The notes: a model not told the origin generated them from the sequence alone. A stretch of 64,000 nt of DNA from Halobacteriales archaeon QS_4_69_225 (GCA_003020965.1 PXRL01000003.1:1-64000); one strand, 5' to 3'; shown: positions 24,688-33,955, numbered from the stretch's first letter. Made by a program: numbers and translations.

Positions 24688-24786
24688 TCAGTCGGCGCCT
24701 TCGTCGCCGCGCTCCCAGACGTTCGAGACGGAGTCGCCGGTCGGTGGCACGTGACTGATGTCGCCCAGCGTGTCGTTGTCGTCCAT
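24688..24786 (-). CDS. Putative 32-residue acidic microprotein
   Basis: A short frame starting ATG 24786 that encodes MDDNDTLGDISHVPPTGDSV, then SNVWERGDEGAD. Composition and codon use are typically haloarchaeal. A TATA-like GTTAAGTACC lies about 32 nt upstream, which would give a leaderless message. No domain. It could be a chance frame, but promoter spacing and codon texture favour a real gene. Confidence 0.45.
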   Translation of the reverse strand: MDDNDTLGDISHVPPTGDSVSNVWERGDEGAD

Positions 24787-24931
24787 CGTGTCACATCGTA
24801 GCACGTAGGAGGTACTTAACGGTTACCTGAGAGGTCCTGTGACACATTATACTGTATTAACCTTCTCCGGACGGCGGCTCCGTTATTACTTTCGCGTCGC
24901 CGAGATCCGCTGACCGTCGAGCCGTCGGAGG

Positions 24932-25702
24932 CTACGTCAGCGTCACCCGGATCCTGACGCGGGCGACGGCCAGCCGGTCGACGTCGGCGGTGTCGTCGAA
25001 GCAGACGACCTCGACGGTGTCGTTACCGACGGTCGAGCGGCTGCAGGTCGGTGACCCGCCGGTCGCCGTCGCGAGCGAGTCGTTCAGGTACGCCTCCCAG
25101 ACGTCCGCGCGGTCGGGGTGGGTCTGCAGCCGTACCGTCACGTTCGACGTCGTGTCGCGGTTCGCGAGAACGGCGCTCTCGCGCCGTTCGGCCCGCACCA
25201 GCACCGTCGAGGCGGAGCCGCCGACCCCCTGACCGCTGCCCCGCGACTCGATGAACCTGACGACGACGTTGCCGTCCTCGAAGACGAAGTCCGGCTCCCG
25301 CCGCATGACGGCGCTGTCGCCGTCGGTTCGGATCACCGCGCCGTGCTCGTAGACGATGTTCGTGTTACCGTCGGTGTCGTACCGTATCGCGACGGGGCTG
25401 GCCCCCGTGGCGTTCATTCCGCTGGCGTTGATCGTCACCTCACGTCCGGCCGTCGTCGTCAGCTGTGCGTCGGCGAGCTTGATCTCCGTCGCCCGGTTCG
25501 GCGCCTCGCCGCGGCCCATCTGCTGGAAGTTGTTCGCCAGCACGTCGAAGGCGCGTTCGGCGTTGTTCACCCGCTCGACGTCGCGGGTACTGTCCAGCCC
25601 GGCGAAGCCGGCGGCGTAGACGAGCGAGACCGTCGTCAGCACCAGCGAGAACACCAGCACGAAGCCGACGACCTCGTTGGCCGCCCGGTCGTCACGTATC
25701 AC
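24932..25702 (-). CDS. Pilin-like secreted/membrane protein, last gene of the pilus operon
   Basis: A 256-residue protein with a type IV pilin-like N-terminus: DRAANEVVGFVLVFSLVLTT, a short charged stretch followed by the single hydrophobic helix typical of archaeal pilins/archaellins. The rest is an extracellular beta-rich domain with N-x-S/T sites and two cysteines late in the sequence (PTCSRSTVGNDTVEVVCF region). Overlaps the upstream gene by 11 nt. Family numbers of the DUF72xx kind probably apply but were not verified. Confidence 0.75.
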   Translation of the reverse strand: MIRDDRAANEVVGFVLVFSLVLTTVSLVYAAGFAGLDSTRDVERVNNAERAFDVLANNFQQMGRGEAPNRATEIKLADAQLTTTAGREVTINASGMNATGASPVAIRYDTDGNTNIVYEHGAVIRTDGDSAVMRREPDFVFEDGNVVVRFIESRGSGQGVGGSASTVLVRAERRESAVLANRDTTSNVTVRLQTHPDRADVWEAYLNDSLATATGGSPTCSRSTVGNDTVEVVCFDDTADVDRLAVARVRIRVTLT

Positions 25703-26153
25703 CCTCGACCACCTCCAAGTGGCCGGCCGACCGGTCGTACCGGACGATTATCTCGCCGCCGCCGACCTCCGACCCGGTGACGGCGGTCTCGTTGGCGATC
25801 CCCACCTCGACGGTCACCTCCGGCCGGACCGTCCGGAGTTCGAGGTACGCAGGGGTCGGGCCGCCGCCGTCGGTTCTGACCGCAACGGTGTACTGCGAGC
25901 CGACGGCCCGTTCGGGGGTCTGCCGGGTGATCTCCGTCCGTGTGCCGCCGCCGCTGCGGACGAGCCGGTCGGCGGCCGCGATGTCGCCGGAGACCTGCTG
26001 GCCGATGACCCGCAGCTCGCTGCGGCTCGTCAGCTCGCGCTGGTTGTCGACGAAACCACCCGCCGCGATGATGAGCCCCGACACCAGAAGCGTCGAGATG
26101 CCCAGCGTCAGCACGTAGCCGAACACCGCCGAGACGCCCCGTCCGGCGGTCAT
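25692..26153 (-). CDS. Pilin-like protein
   Basis: A 153-residue protein beginning MTAGRGVSAVFGYVLTLGIS, with the Gly-Val-Ser junction and hydrophobic helix of a type IV pilin-like class III signal. The rest is a strand-rich outer domain (TVAVRTDGGGPTPAYLELRT, then EVGIANETAVTG). ATG 26153 is preferred over 26168 because it overlaps the upstream stop in an ATGA, as do most junctions in this operon. Confidence 0.75.
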   Translation of the reverse strand: MTAGRGVSAVFGYVLTLGISTLLVSGLIIAAGGFVDNQRELTSRSELRVIGQQVSGDIAAADRLVRSGGGTRTEITRQTPERAVGSQYTVAVRTDGGGPTPAYLELRTVRPEVTVEVGIANETAVTGSEVGGGEIIVRYDRSAGHLEVVEGDT

Positions 26154-26407
26154 GCTACCTCGCTCCACCTTGCCCGGAGGTTCTCGTCGCGGTGGACGAC
26201 CGACCCGCTGCGGAACCCGGCGTCGACGCTGGCCTCGTAGACGACCACCCTCGCGCTCGGGTCGTCGCCGCTCGTTTCCCGCGTCGAGAGGTTCTCGGTG
26301 TAGACGGCGTCGTTGACGACCAGCGCCGGCCCCACGAACGACGTCGCCACGATCAGCGACGCGACGAGCGACATCCGGCCGCGCTCGCGGCCGGTCACAT
26401 CCGCCAT
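26150..26407 (-). CDS. Small pilus-operon membrane protein
   Basis: An 85-residue protein with one hydrophobic helix (MSLVASLIVATSFVGPALVV, residues ~12-32) after a basic N-terminus and a short exposed domain. It is probably a minor pilin or assembly factor. The gene overlaps its upstream neighbour by 13 nt and its downstream neighbour by 4 nt. Confidence 0.7.
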   Translation of the reverse strand: MADVTGRERGRMSLVASLIVATSFVGPALVVNDAVYTENLSTRETSGDDPSARVVVYEASVDAGFRSGSVVHRDENLRARWSEVA

Positions 26408-26985
26408 ACCGTCACCTCCACGCGGACCACGTTGTAGACGCTGTTGCCGCTACTGTCCTCCGGGACGGCCTCGTCGAAACTGTCGGCGTCGGCCGCCGTC
26501 GTCGTCGTTCCGGGCGCCGTCAGGTCGTCGTCGTCGTAGATGGTCACCGTCCGGCTGGCGCTGACGGCGTTGTCGCTCGGCTCCCCCCGGTACACCAGCC
26601 GGGTGGCGTCGGTGCCGTCGCCCGGGTAGACGAGGACGTTCACCGCCAGCCCGCGGCCGGCGAAGGCCCGTTCGGTGATGTTGCCGAACTCGTTCGGCGG
26701 GTAGTCGCTGGTGTAGTATTCACGCTGCCCGGCGTCGTGATACCGCTCCGCCGAGTCCGAGTCGTTCCAGTACAGCACGGCGTCCTTCAGGGCGCCGGCT
26801 TCCTGGGCGGCCGTCAGCACGCCCGACGCCGAGGCCCGCTGCTGATTTTCGATGTGCTGATTGGAGGTGCTGGCCGACAGCGGCGTCACCGCCGTCACCT
26901 GCAGGGCGAACACCAGACTCGACACCAACAGTACCGCGGTGATGACCGCCTCCAGCGTGTACATCTGTCCGCGCACGGTCACCAC
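26395..26985 (-). CDS. Pilin-like protein with N-terminal hydrophobic helix
   Basis: A 196-residue protein: VRGQMYTLEAVITAVLLVSS gives a short charged leader and a pilin-type helix with the conserved Glu at about position 5 of the mature helix. An exposed domain with Thr/Asp-rich stretches follows (DDDDLTAPGTTTTAADADSF), and the C-terminus ends RVEVTVWRM. Seven-base overlap with the upstream gene. Confidence 0.75.
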   Translation of the reverse strand: MVTVRGQMYTLEAVITAVLLVSSLVFALQVTAVTPLSASTSNQHIENQQRASASGVLTAAQEAGALKDAVLYWNDSDSAERYHDAGQREYYTSDYPPNEFGNITERAFAGRGLAVNVLVYPGDGTDATRLVYRGEPSDNAVSASRTVTIYDDDDLTAPGTTTTAADADSFDEAVPEDSSGNSVYNVVRVEVTVWRM

Positions 26986-27560
26986 ACCCGTACTTTCATG
27001 ATCGCGTCACACGACCTGACGCCGAACGAGCAGCCCGGTATCGTGACGACGCGCCGGGCGACGACGATGGAGCTGCTGTCCGAGGGCTCGTCGCCGACCG
27101 TGTACCGGACGTCGCAGCCGGTGCTGCCGTTCGCCTCGTGGACGACGCCGTGGGTATCGTCGTGACAGACCGTCCGGAACCGCGCGTCGCGGCTCGCATC
27201 GGGGTCGACCTGCTCGACGGTCACGTTGACCCGGAGCCGGTCGCCGTCGACGCCGACCCGCTCGTCGGTGTCGTCGCCGCTGTAGCCACAGCCCGACGGG
27301 ATGTCGCCGTCGTCGGTCGAGGCGTCGAAGAACACCGTCGCACACGTCTCGTTGACGACGAACGGGTCCGTCGGGTCGCCGAGGGCGCCCTCCGCGAGGT
27401 GACTCGCCACCCGGTCGGCCGTCGCGCTGCGGTCCTGGTTGCCCTCGACGAACGGCGCCGTCAGCGACGGGATGAAGGTGAACACGAAGGTGACGGCGAC
27501 GAGGAAGATCCCCATCGCGATGGCGAAATCCAGCGGCGACTGTGCACGGGTGTCGGTCAT
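26979..27560 (-). CDS. Pilin-like protein, cysteine-rich outer domain
   Basis: A 193-residue protein starting MTDTRAQSPLDFAIAMGIF, a short charged leader and hydrophobic helix like type IV pilin precursors. The outer domain has six Cys residues (NETCATVFF, PSGCGYSG, TVCHDDTHG, GCDVRY, GCSFGVRSC), an unusual number for a haloarchaeon, suggesting disulfides outside the cell. ATG 27560 overlaps the stop of the tadC-like gene by one base. Confidence 0.75.
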   Translation of the reverse strand: MTDTRAQSPLDFAIAMGIFLVAVTFVFTFIPSLTAPFVEGNQDRSATADRVASHLAEGALGDPTDPFVVNETCATVFFDASTDDGDIPSGCGYSGDDTDERVGVDGDRLRVNVTVEQVDPDASRDARFRTVCHDDTHGVVHEANGSTGCDVRYTVGDEPSDSSSIVVARRVVTIPGCSFGVRSCDAIMKVRVW

Positions 27561-29569
27561 TAGTTGATGAGCATGAACGCCACGAGCGCCAGCGTCGGCA
27601 GGACGACGACGAACTTCAGCCCGGCCCGGATGCTCACGTCGCGGATGTAGCCGGCGATGAGCCCCGAGATGATCGCCTGCAGCGTGACGGCGTGGAAGAA
27701 CAGCAGCGTCAACATCTCGATGTCGAGGCCGCCGGTGAACTGGTCGTTGCCGCTGTCGGCGGCCTGCTGGGTCAGCCCCGCCATCGTCTCGAGGAACCGC
27801 ACCTTCAGCAGCGCCATCACGCCCAGAAGCGTCACGTAGGTCATCAGGATGATGACCATCTGCATCCGGGTGCGGGACTTGCGGTCCCGCTCGATGTCGT
27901 CTTGGTTCTCGGAGGCCTGGGCGGCCGTCGACAGTACCCGCGTGATCTGGCTGGACGCCTCCTGTGCCTTGCTGATGAGCTTCACCGTCCGGGCCATCCG
28001 GGGGACGTGGTAGCCGTTGTTGAACTCCCGCAGCGCCGTCTTCAGGCTCGTCCCGTAGTTGACCTTCGCGTACATCGTCCGGAACTCCCCGGCCAGCTGG
28101 CCGGAGGAGGTCTCGGCGACGACGTTCAGCGACTCCAGAAGCGTCATCCCGGTGTCGTTGGCGCTGGAGAGCTTCCGGAGGTTGTCCGAGAGGTCGTTCG
28201 TGATGGAGCTGCGGGACCGGACGTTCCACTCGTGGAACACCATCAGCGGCAGACAGTTGACGTACAGCGGGACGTACACCCAGAAGAACGTCCCGCGGAC
28301 CGGCGCCGACAGCAGCCCGTCGACGGCGGTCGGCGCGAAGCCGGCCACGACCGAGCCGCCGACCAGGAGCAGCGACAGCGGTACCGTCAGCGGCAACACC
28401 GCGAGCGGGTGATCCCGGAAGAACAGATGCGGTGCCCGCAGGACGCTGCCGACGCGGTGGACGCCCTCCTTGGACTTCACCCGGTCGAACACCGAGTGCT
28501 CGCCGGCGTAGTCGTCGGCCAGCCCGAGGTCGAACATCCCCTCGGAGGCGCCGACGATCTCGCCGCGGTCGTCCCGGAGGTAGCCGTCGCCGACCTCGTC
28601 CTGGACGACCGTCGACAGTAGCACCAGAAAGCCCACCCCGATGAGCGGGATCAGCCCGTACACCGTCCCGTACAGCAGCATGTCGTTGGCTTCGCCCAGC
28701 ATCGACATGATGACGAGGATGATGATGAGCAACAGCGGGAACAGCGACAGCGTCATGTACATCTCGCCGAACAGCTCCAGGGTCTCCAAAACGAGTTCCT
28801 GTTCCTGCTTCGACGTTCGCATGTGCTTTTCCTTCTGGTCTTCGAGGAACTGCTCCATGTCGCCCCCGGAGTTGATGATCGACAGCATGTCGGTCAGGAA
28901 CTGGCTCAGTTCGTCGGACGGCGTCTGGGCGGCCTGGTTGCGGATGGCCGTCCGGTAGTCGGTGTCGAAGTACTCCGTCTCCAGGACGATGGACTGGAAC
29001 TCCTGGGCCACCTCGCCGTAGGTGTCGTCGGCCTTCGCCATCGCCTTCAGGATCTCCAGCTGGTTAAGCCCGCCGACCGACAGGGCGTACATGAAGGAGA
29101 CCGAATCGGACAACAGCACGTTTATCTCGCGTTTGCGGGCGCTGGAATCGAGATACGGCTTTCCCACCATGCCGCCGAAGCCGGCGCCGAAGCCGACCGA
29201 GCCGAACAGCAGCCCCGAGACGACGACGATGAACGGGAGCTTGAGGCGCTCGACGATACCCAGGTACGGCTCCGGCAGCGGGAGGTTGAGGAAGTTCGGC
29301 GGCTCCGTGACGAGGAAGGTGACGACCGCCCAGCCGACGGCGGTGCCGACGAGCCACAGCACGGCCCCGACGAGCACGCCGATTCCCAGCGCCCGCGAGA
29401 GGTATATCTCGACGGTCCGGGGGACCCGCGCCTCGGCGAGCTTCGTCTCGACGGTGCCGACGAAGTTGCTGTCGTCGCCGAACAGCCGGGCGTACAGCGG
29501 GTAGAACGCGTCCGCCAGGCGGTCGTCGCTCGACCCCGCACCGGTTCTGCCGGCCGACCGGAGGCTCAC
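27560..29569 (-). CDS. Type IV pilus/type II secretion inner-membrane platform protein (TadC/PilC-like)
   Basis: A 669-residue polytopic protein with two GspF-type domains, each a cytoplasmic helical bundle followed by membrane helices. The first domain (about residues 120-300) has LLSDSVSFMYALSVGGLNQ and SIINSGGDMEQFLEDQKEK; the second (about 440-610) has LSDNLRKLSSANDTGMTLLE and KVNYGTSLKTALREFNNGY. Several membrane helices occur at ~55-85, ~110-135, ~290-345, ~390-435 and ~590-665. It anchors the pilus base and transmits ATPase motion. It overlaps the ATPase gene by 4 nt. Confidence 0.9.
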   Translation of the reverse strand: MSLRSAGRTGAGSSDDRLADAFYPLYARLFGDDSNFVGTVETKLAEARVPRTVEIYLSRALGIGVLVGAVLWLVGTAVGWAVVTFLVTEPPNFLNLPLPEPYLGIVERLKLPFIVVVSGLLFGSVGFGAGFGGMVGKPYLDSSARKREINVLLSDSVSFMYALSVGGLNQLEILKAMAKADDTYGEVAQEFQSIVLETEYFDTDYRTAIRNQAAQTPSDELSQFLTDMLSIINSGGDMEQFLEDQKEKHMRTSKQEQELVLETLELFGEMYMTLSLFPLLLIIILVIMSMLGEANDMLLYGTVYGLIPLIGVGFLVLLSTVVQDEVGDGYLRDDRGEIVGASEGMFDLGLADDYAGEHSVFDRVKSKEGVHRVGSVLRAPHLFFRDHPLAVLPLTVPLSLLLVGGSVVAGFAPTAVDGLLSAPVRGTFFWVYVPLYVNCLPLMVFHEWNVRSRSSITNDLSDNLRKLSSANDTGMTLLESLNVVAETSSGQLAGEFRTMYAKVNYGTSLKTALREFNNGYHVPRMARTVKLISKAQEASSQITRVLSTAAQASENQDDIERDRKSRTRMQMVIILMTYVTLLGVMALLKVRFLETMAGLTQQAADSGNDQFTGGLDIEMLTLLFFHAVTLQAIISGLIAGYIRDVSIRAGLKFVVVLPTLALVAFMLIN

Positions 29570-31899
29570 GACTCCTCGCCTCCGAACTCGTCGTACTCGC
29601 CGTCGAAGAGGGCGTCACCGCCGTCGGTCGTCGCCTCGCCGTCGTCCGGCCCGTCGGTCTCGAAGGAGAAGCCGCCGTCGAGCCCGCCGTCGGCGTCGTC
29701 CGCCCCGGTGCTGGCGTCGGCGCCGAGGTCGGGCTCGGGCTCGATGTCGTCGGCGCCGTCGAGTTCGAGCGCGTCGGCGACGTCGGTCTCGACGGGCTCC
29801 TCGCGGTACTCCGACAGGAGGTCGTCGCCGTCCCGGAGGACGCCCTCGGCCTCGGCGAGCATCTCCTCGCCGGCCGTCGGCCGCGGCACCATCGCCTCCT
29901 TGTCCGGATCGATGTCGATCTTCACCGACTCCATCTCCCGGAGGTCCTCCAGGGACCGCTCCAGCTCTCCGGTGGCGATGAGCCGCAGAATCGAGTCGGG
30001 GTCGTTCATGAACGCCTGCAGCGTCGCCGCCACCTGGGTGTACGTGTTGAGGTCGTGTTTGATGAGATACGCCAGCACGATCCGCCGGATGAACACCTCG
30101 CGCTCGAGCCGCTCGCGGGACCAGCCGCGGTCGAACTGGATCTCGTCGAGGGTGTTGGACTCGCCCATCTGGAGGAACTCGTCGGTTTCGGCCTGCCACT
30201 GGTAGACGTCCTGGACGTTGATCTCGTCGTTCTCGGGGTCGTAGTGGTTGATCTCGGTCAGCACCTTGTTCCGCCGGACCTTGTTGCCCTGCACGCGCGT
30301 TTGGGTCTGGATGGACACCAGATCCAGCGCCGTGAACATCGTCTTCGAGACGTTGATCGGATCGGTGGTGAACCGCTTGATCACCTCGCCGACGGAGTCG
30401 GCGTGGAACGTCGTCAGCGTGGTGTGGCCGGTCGACATCACCTGGAACAGCGTCCGGCCCTCCTCGCCACGGATCTCTCCCATCACGATGTACTCCGGTC
30501 GCTGCCGGAGGGCGGCCTCCAGCAAGTCGAACTCGTCGACGTCGCCCTTGTCGCCCTCGCTGAACGACGGGCGGGTAACGGAGGCGATCCAGTTGCGCTG
30601 GGGGAGTTCGACCTCGCGGGTGTCCTCGATGGAGACGATCTTGGCCTTCGAAGGGATGAACAGCGACACGGCGTTCAGACTGGTCGTCTTGCCGGACGCC
30701 GTGCCGCCGGCGAAGATGAGACTCTTGTGGTTCTCGATCGACAGCCACAGGAAGGCCATCTCCTCGAGGGAGAAGGTGTGCCAGTTGATGAGGTCGACGG
30801 GCGTGAAGGGGACGTCCTTGAACTGCCGGATGGTGTAGTTCGTGCCGTGGTCCGACACCTCCCGGCCGAGCGTGAGCTGGGACCGCGAGCCGTCCGGCAG
30901 GGTCGCGTCGACCTGGGGGTTCCGTTTCGAGATGCCCTTGCCGGACCGCTGGGAGAGCTTCACCACGAAGTCGTCCAGCTCCTCCTCGCCGTGGTAGACG
31001 TTGGTGATGATCTGCTCGTAGTCGGAGTGGTAGACGAACACCGGGGAGTTGTAGCCGTCACAGGAGACGTCCTCGACGTTGATGTCGTGTTTGACCCCGT
31101 CGATGCGTTCGAAGCCGATGAAGTCCCGCTTCAACAGGTACAGCAGCTTCTCGATCTGGTACTCGGTGAGCGTCTCGGAGTCCTCCTCGAGGACGGCCGG
31201 CTCGGGGCGGGCCTCGACGCCCTGCAGCCCCTCGTCGTCGGCGTCGTCGCCGACGACGGCGCCCATGACGCCGCTCAACAGCCCGCCCTCGTCGGGCTGG
31301 GCGCCGTCGTCGTAGAGGTCGTACCGCTCCAGCAGCTCGTGGGTCTCCCGCTCGATGACGCCGGCCCGGGCGTCCTCGCTGCCCTGGACGACCACCTCGT
31401 CGCTGGAGTACTTGATCGCGGTTTTCAGCTTCCCGGAGAGGAACTCCCGGAGGTCGCCCTCGATGGGCGTGAGGTGCGGCTCGATGAGGTAGTACTTCTT
31501 TTCGTTTTCCTTCTCGGAGTGAAAGATGACGACGAAGGCGTACGGCTCGTTCACCCAGTAGCGTTCGACCTCCCGGAAGTGGCTCTTTTTCTCTTGCGGG
31601 ACGGACTTCTCGAGGTCGTAACGGTTGACGACGGTGGACGTGCCGCCGGGGCCGGTGAAGAAGTCGTCCTCGTCGAGCTCCGGGCGGACGTCGACGGTCA
31701 GCTCGTCGACGCGGTCGGCCAGCCGTGAGGCCAGCGTCCGGGCGCCGGCGACCAACGCGGCGTCGTAGTCGCCGGCGCCGGCCCGCTCTCTGAGCGCCTC
31801 GGGGTCGTGGTCGGTGCCGTCCGGCGATTCCCGGCCGGCCGCGGCCGACGCGGGCGGCTCGCTCGTCTCCATCGTCCCGTCCGCGTCATCGATAGCCAT
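29566..31899 (-). CDS. Type IV pilus assembly ATPase (PilB/VirB11-like)
   Basis: A 777-residue secretion ATPase that powers pilus assembly. The N-terminal part is acidic and variable. The core holds Walker A IFAGGTASGKTTSLNAVSLF, the Asp-box/Walker B region IVSIEDTREVELPQRNW, VMGEIRGEEGRTLFQVMSTG with the typical MGEIRG and His-box TGHTTLTTFHADS. The C-terminal ~150 residues are strongly acidic and low in complexity. ATG 31899 opens in a normal acidic N-terminus; upstream frame is not coding-like. It is the first gene of the seven-gene operon running to 24932. Confidence 0.92.
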   Translation of the reverse strand: MAIDDADGTMETSEPPASAAAGRESPDGTDHDPEALRERAGAGDYDAALVAGARTLASRLADRVDELTVDVRPELDEDDFFTGPGGTSTVVNRYDLEKSVPQEKKSHFREVERYWVNEPYAFVVIFHSEKENEKKYYLIEPHLTPIEGDLREFLSGKLKTAIKYSSDEVVVQGSEDARAGVIERETHELLERYDLYDDGAQPDEGGLLSGVMGAVVGDDADDEGLQGVEARPEPAVLEEDSETLTEYQIEKLLYLLKRDFIGFERIDGVKHDINVEDVSCDGYNSPVFVYHSDYEQIITNVYHGEEELDDFVVKLSQRSGKGISKRNPQVDATLPDGSRSQLTLGREVSDHGTNYTIRQFKDVPFTPVDLINWHTFSLEEMAFLWLSIENHKSLIFAGGTASGKTTSLNAVSLFIPSKAKIVSIEDTREVELPQRNWIASVTRPSFSEGDKGDVDEFDLLEAALRQRPEYIVMGEIRGEEGRTLFQVMSTGHTTLTTFHADSVGEVIKRFTTDPINVSKTMFTALDLVSIQTQTRVQGNKVRRNKVLTEINHYDPENDEINVQDVYQWQAETDEFLQMGESNTLDEIQFDRGWSRERLEREVFIRRIVLAYLIKHDLNTYTQVAATLQAFMNDPDSILRLIATGELERSLEDLREMESVKIDIDPDKEAMVPRPTAGEEMLAEAEGVLRDGDDLLSEYREEPVETDVADALELDGADDIEPEPDLGADASTGADDADGGLDGGFSFETDGPDDGEATTDGGDALFDGEYDEFGGEES

Positions 31900-31961
31900 T
31901 GACCCGGCGTACCGACCCGCCGGTAAAGAAGGTTCACTCGGTTTCCAGACCCGAGTCGACC

Positions 31962-33104
31962 CTACCCGAGGAACCGCTCGATGCGGTCCGTCGCCTCCCT
32001 CAGTTCGTCGAGCCCGGCGGCGTACGACGCCCGGAGGTGGCCCTCCCCGCCGGCGCCGAAGGCGGTGCCGGGCACCATCGCCACCGACTCGGCCGCCAGC
32101 AGCTCCTCGGCGAAGGCTTCGGCGTCGTCGCCGGGACACTCCGGGAAGACGTAGAAGGCACCGGTCGCCTCGAAGCAGTCGACGCCCATCTCCTCGAACC
32201 GCGACAGCACGAAGTTCCGCCGGCGGTCGTACCGTTCGCGCATCTCGGCGACCGCTTCCCGGCAGCCGTCCAGCGCCTCGATGGCGGCGTGCTGGGCGGT
32301 CGTCGGCGCCGACAGCATCGTGTACTGGTGGACGCGGTTCATCGCGGTGATCACCTCACTCGGCCCGAGCGCGTAGCCCAGCCGGAGGCCGGTCATCGCG
32401 TAGGCCTTCGAGAAGCCGTTGAAGACGACCGTCCGCTCGCGCATGCCGTCGAACGTCGCGATCGAGACGTGGTCGCCCTCGTAGGTGAGGTCGGCGTAGA
32501 TCTCGTCGGACAGCACCGCGAGGTCGTGCTCCCGGCAGAAGTCGGCGACGGCGGCCATCTCCGACCGGTCCATCGTCGCGCCCGTCGGGTTGTTCGGGTA
32601 ACAGTACAGCAGCAGGTCCGCCTCGTCGGCGCCCGCGGCCGCCAGCGCCGCCGGCGTGAGCGCGAAGTCGTCGGCCGCGCGGGTCGGCACGTCCAGCACC
32701 TCGCCGCCGGCGAAGGTGACCGCCGGCCGGTAGGAGACGTAACACGGCTGGGCGACGGCGACGGTGTCGCCGGGGTCGACCAGCGCCCGGCAGGCGACGT
32801 CGATGGCCTCGCTGGCGCCGGCGGTGACGAGCACCTCCTCGTCGGGGCCGTAGTCGAGGTCCCACCGCCGGGCGTCCTCGGCGATGGCCGCCCGGAGTTC
32901 GCGCTTGCCGCGGTTGGCGGTGTAGGAGGTCCGGCCCCGTTCGAGGGCGCTGATGGCGGCCTCGCGGGCGGCCCACGGCGCCGAGAAGTCCGGCTCACCG
33001 ACGCCCAGCGAGATGACGTCGTCTTTCTCCTCGGCCAGCTCGAAGAACCGCCGGATACCCGACGGCGGCACCGACCGCACGCGCTCGGAGGGGTCGAACG
33101 TCAT
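31962..33104 (-). CDS. Class I/II PLP-dependent aminotransferase
   Basis: A 380-residue aminotransferase of the aspartate/aromatic class. PLP-site motifs: TAGASEAIDVA (phosphate loop), CYPNNPTGATM (Asn), SDEIYADLTYEG (Asp/Tyr) and FNGFSKAYAMTGLRLGYA, with the Schiff-base Lys in SKAYAMTG. The C-terminal HLRASYA contains the substrate carboxylate-binding Arg. Its ATG overlaps the stop of the upstream Lrp-type regulator by 4 nt, so the regulator probably controls its own operon with the enzyme. The preferred amino acid is unknown. Confidence 0.91.
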   Translation of the reverse strand: MTFDPSERVRSVPPSGIRRFFELAEEKDDVISLGVGEPDFSAPWAAREAAISALERGRTSYTANRGKRELRAAIAEDARRWDLDYGPDEEVLVTAGASEAIDVACRALVDPGDTVAVAQPCYVSYRPAVTFAGGEVLDVPTRAADDFALTPAALAAAGADEADLLLYCYPNNPTGATMDRSEMAAVADFCREHDLAVLSDEIYADLTYEGDHVSIATFDGMRERTVVFNGFSKAYAMTGLRLGYALGPSEVITAMNRVHQYTMLSAPTTAQHAAIEALDGCREAVAEMRERYDRRRNFVLSRFEEMGVDCFEATGAFYVFPECPGDDAEAFAEELLAAESVAMVPGTAFGAGGEGHLRASYAAGLDELREATDRIERFLG

Positions 33105-33592
33105 GGCGTGACCGACAGACGGTCGTCGTCGTCGCCGTCGTCGAAGCGGTGACCGCTCTGCTTGTACGTCTCCATGATGTAGTGGGTGACCGTCTGGGTG
33201 ATCTCCGGCAGCGGCGCCACCTTGTCGCTGACGAACCGCGAGACCTCCCGCATCGAGTCGCGTTCCACCTCCAGGGCGAAGTCGTAGTCGCCGGAGACGA
33301 GCCGCAGCCCCTCGACCTCCGGGAAGCCGGCGAGCCGGCGGGCGACGTCCCGGTAGCTCGTCTCCCGGTCCAGCGTCACGTTGCACTCCACGTGCGCTCG
33401 GACCCGCTCGTCGTCGTCGACGACGGCGTCCCAGTCGACGACCGCGGTGTACCCCCGGATGACGCCGCGGTCCTCGAGGTCGGCGATGGCCTCCTCGACC
33501 GCCGCCTCCGAGCGGTCGGTCAGCCGCGCGATGTCCGCAGTCGAGTGCCGCGCGTCCTCGCTCAGCAGCTCGAGAATGTCTCGGTCGTCCAT
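33101..33592 (-). CDS. Lrp/AsnC-family transcriptional regulator
   Basis: A 163-residue regulator: winged HTH at residues 1-55 (DILELLSEDARHSTADIARL, then AVEEAIADLEDRGVIRGYTA) and a RAM/effector domain at 60-145 (AHVECNVTLDRETSYRDVAR, LVSGDYDFALEVE). Codon texture and HTH register support ATG 33592. Co-transcribed with the aminotransferase downstream, suggesting amino-acid-responsive control. Confidence 0.9.
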   Translation of the reverse strand: MDDRDILELLSEDARHSTADIARLTDRSEAAVEEAIADLEDRGVIRGYTAVVDWDAVVDDDERVRAHVECNVTLDRETSYRDVARRLAGFPEVEGLRLVSGDYDFALEVERDSMREVSRFVSDKVAPLPEITQTVTHYIMETYKQSGHRFDDGDDDDRLSVTP

Positions 33593-33728
33593 GTTCGACA
33601 CGACGGCACCGCAAACTAAAGGATTGGGCGGCCGCGCCCGTTCTTGCCGGCCGCCACGGCATACAAGGCCATGGGTTGGCATATTATCTCTCGATACTCT
33701 TATTATGTCCAGAAGTGCAGTCGGAGGT

Positions 33729-33917
33729 ATGCAGCAACACGCGCTGCGGACGGCACTGACCCTCTACGCCGACGGCACCCTGAGCCTGGAGACGGCCGCC
33801 GGACGGGCCGGCGTCGCTCCCGACCGGCTCCGCCGCGCCGCCGCCCGCCGCGGCCGCGACCGCGGCCGCGACCCCACGGTCACCGAGGCCGAACGCGTCA
33901 CCGTCGGCGCCGACTGA
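33729..33917 (+). CDS. Small HTH-like protein
   Basis: A 62-residue basic protein: LYADGTLSLETAAGRAGVAP then RLRRAAARRGR look like a short helix-turn-helix of the UPF0175-like type often found as antitoxins or small regulators, although no toxin gene is beside it. ATG 33729 is preferred because a TATA-like CTTATTAT at about 33699-33706 sits about 25 nt upstream; an in-frame ATG at 33705 would overlap that box. Function inferred only from fold-like pattern. Confidence 0.6.
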   Translation: MQQHALRTALTLYADGTLSLETAAGRAGVAPDRLRRAAARRGRDRGRDPTVTEAERVTVGAD

Positions 33918-33955
33918 ACGCAACGGGTTAATCCCGGCGGGCCGAACCCGCCGGC

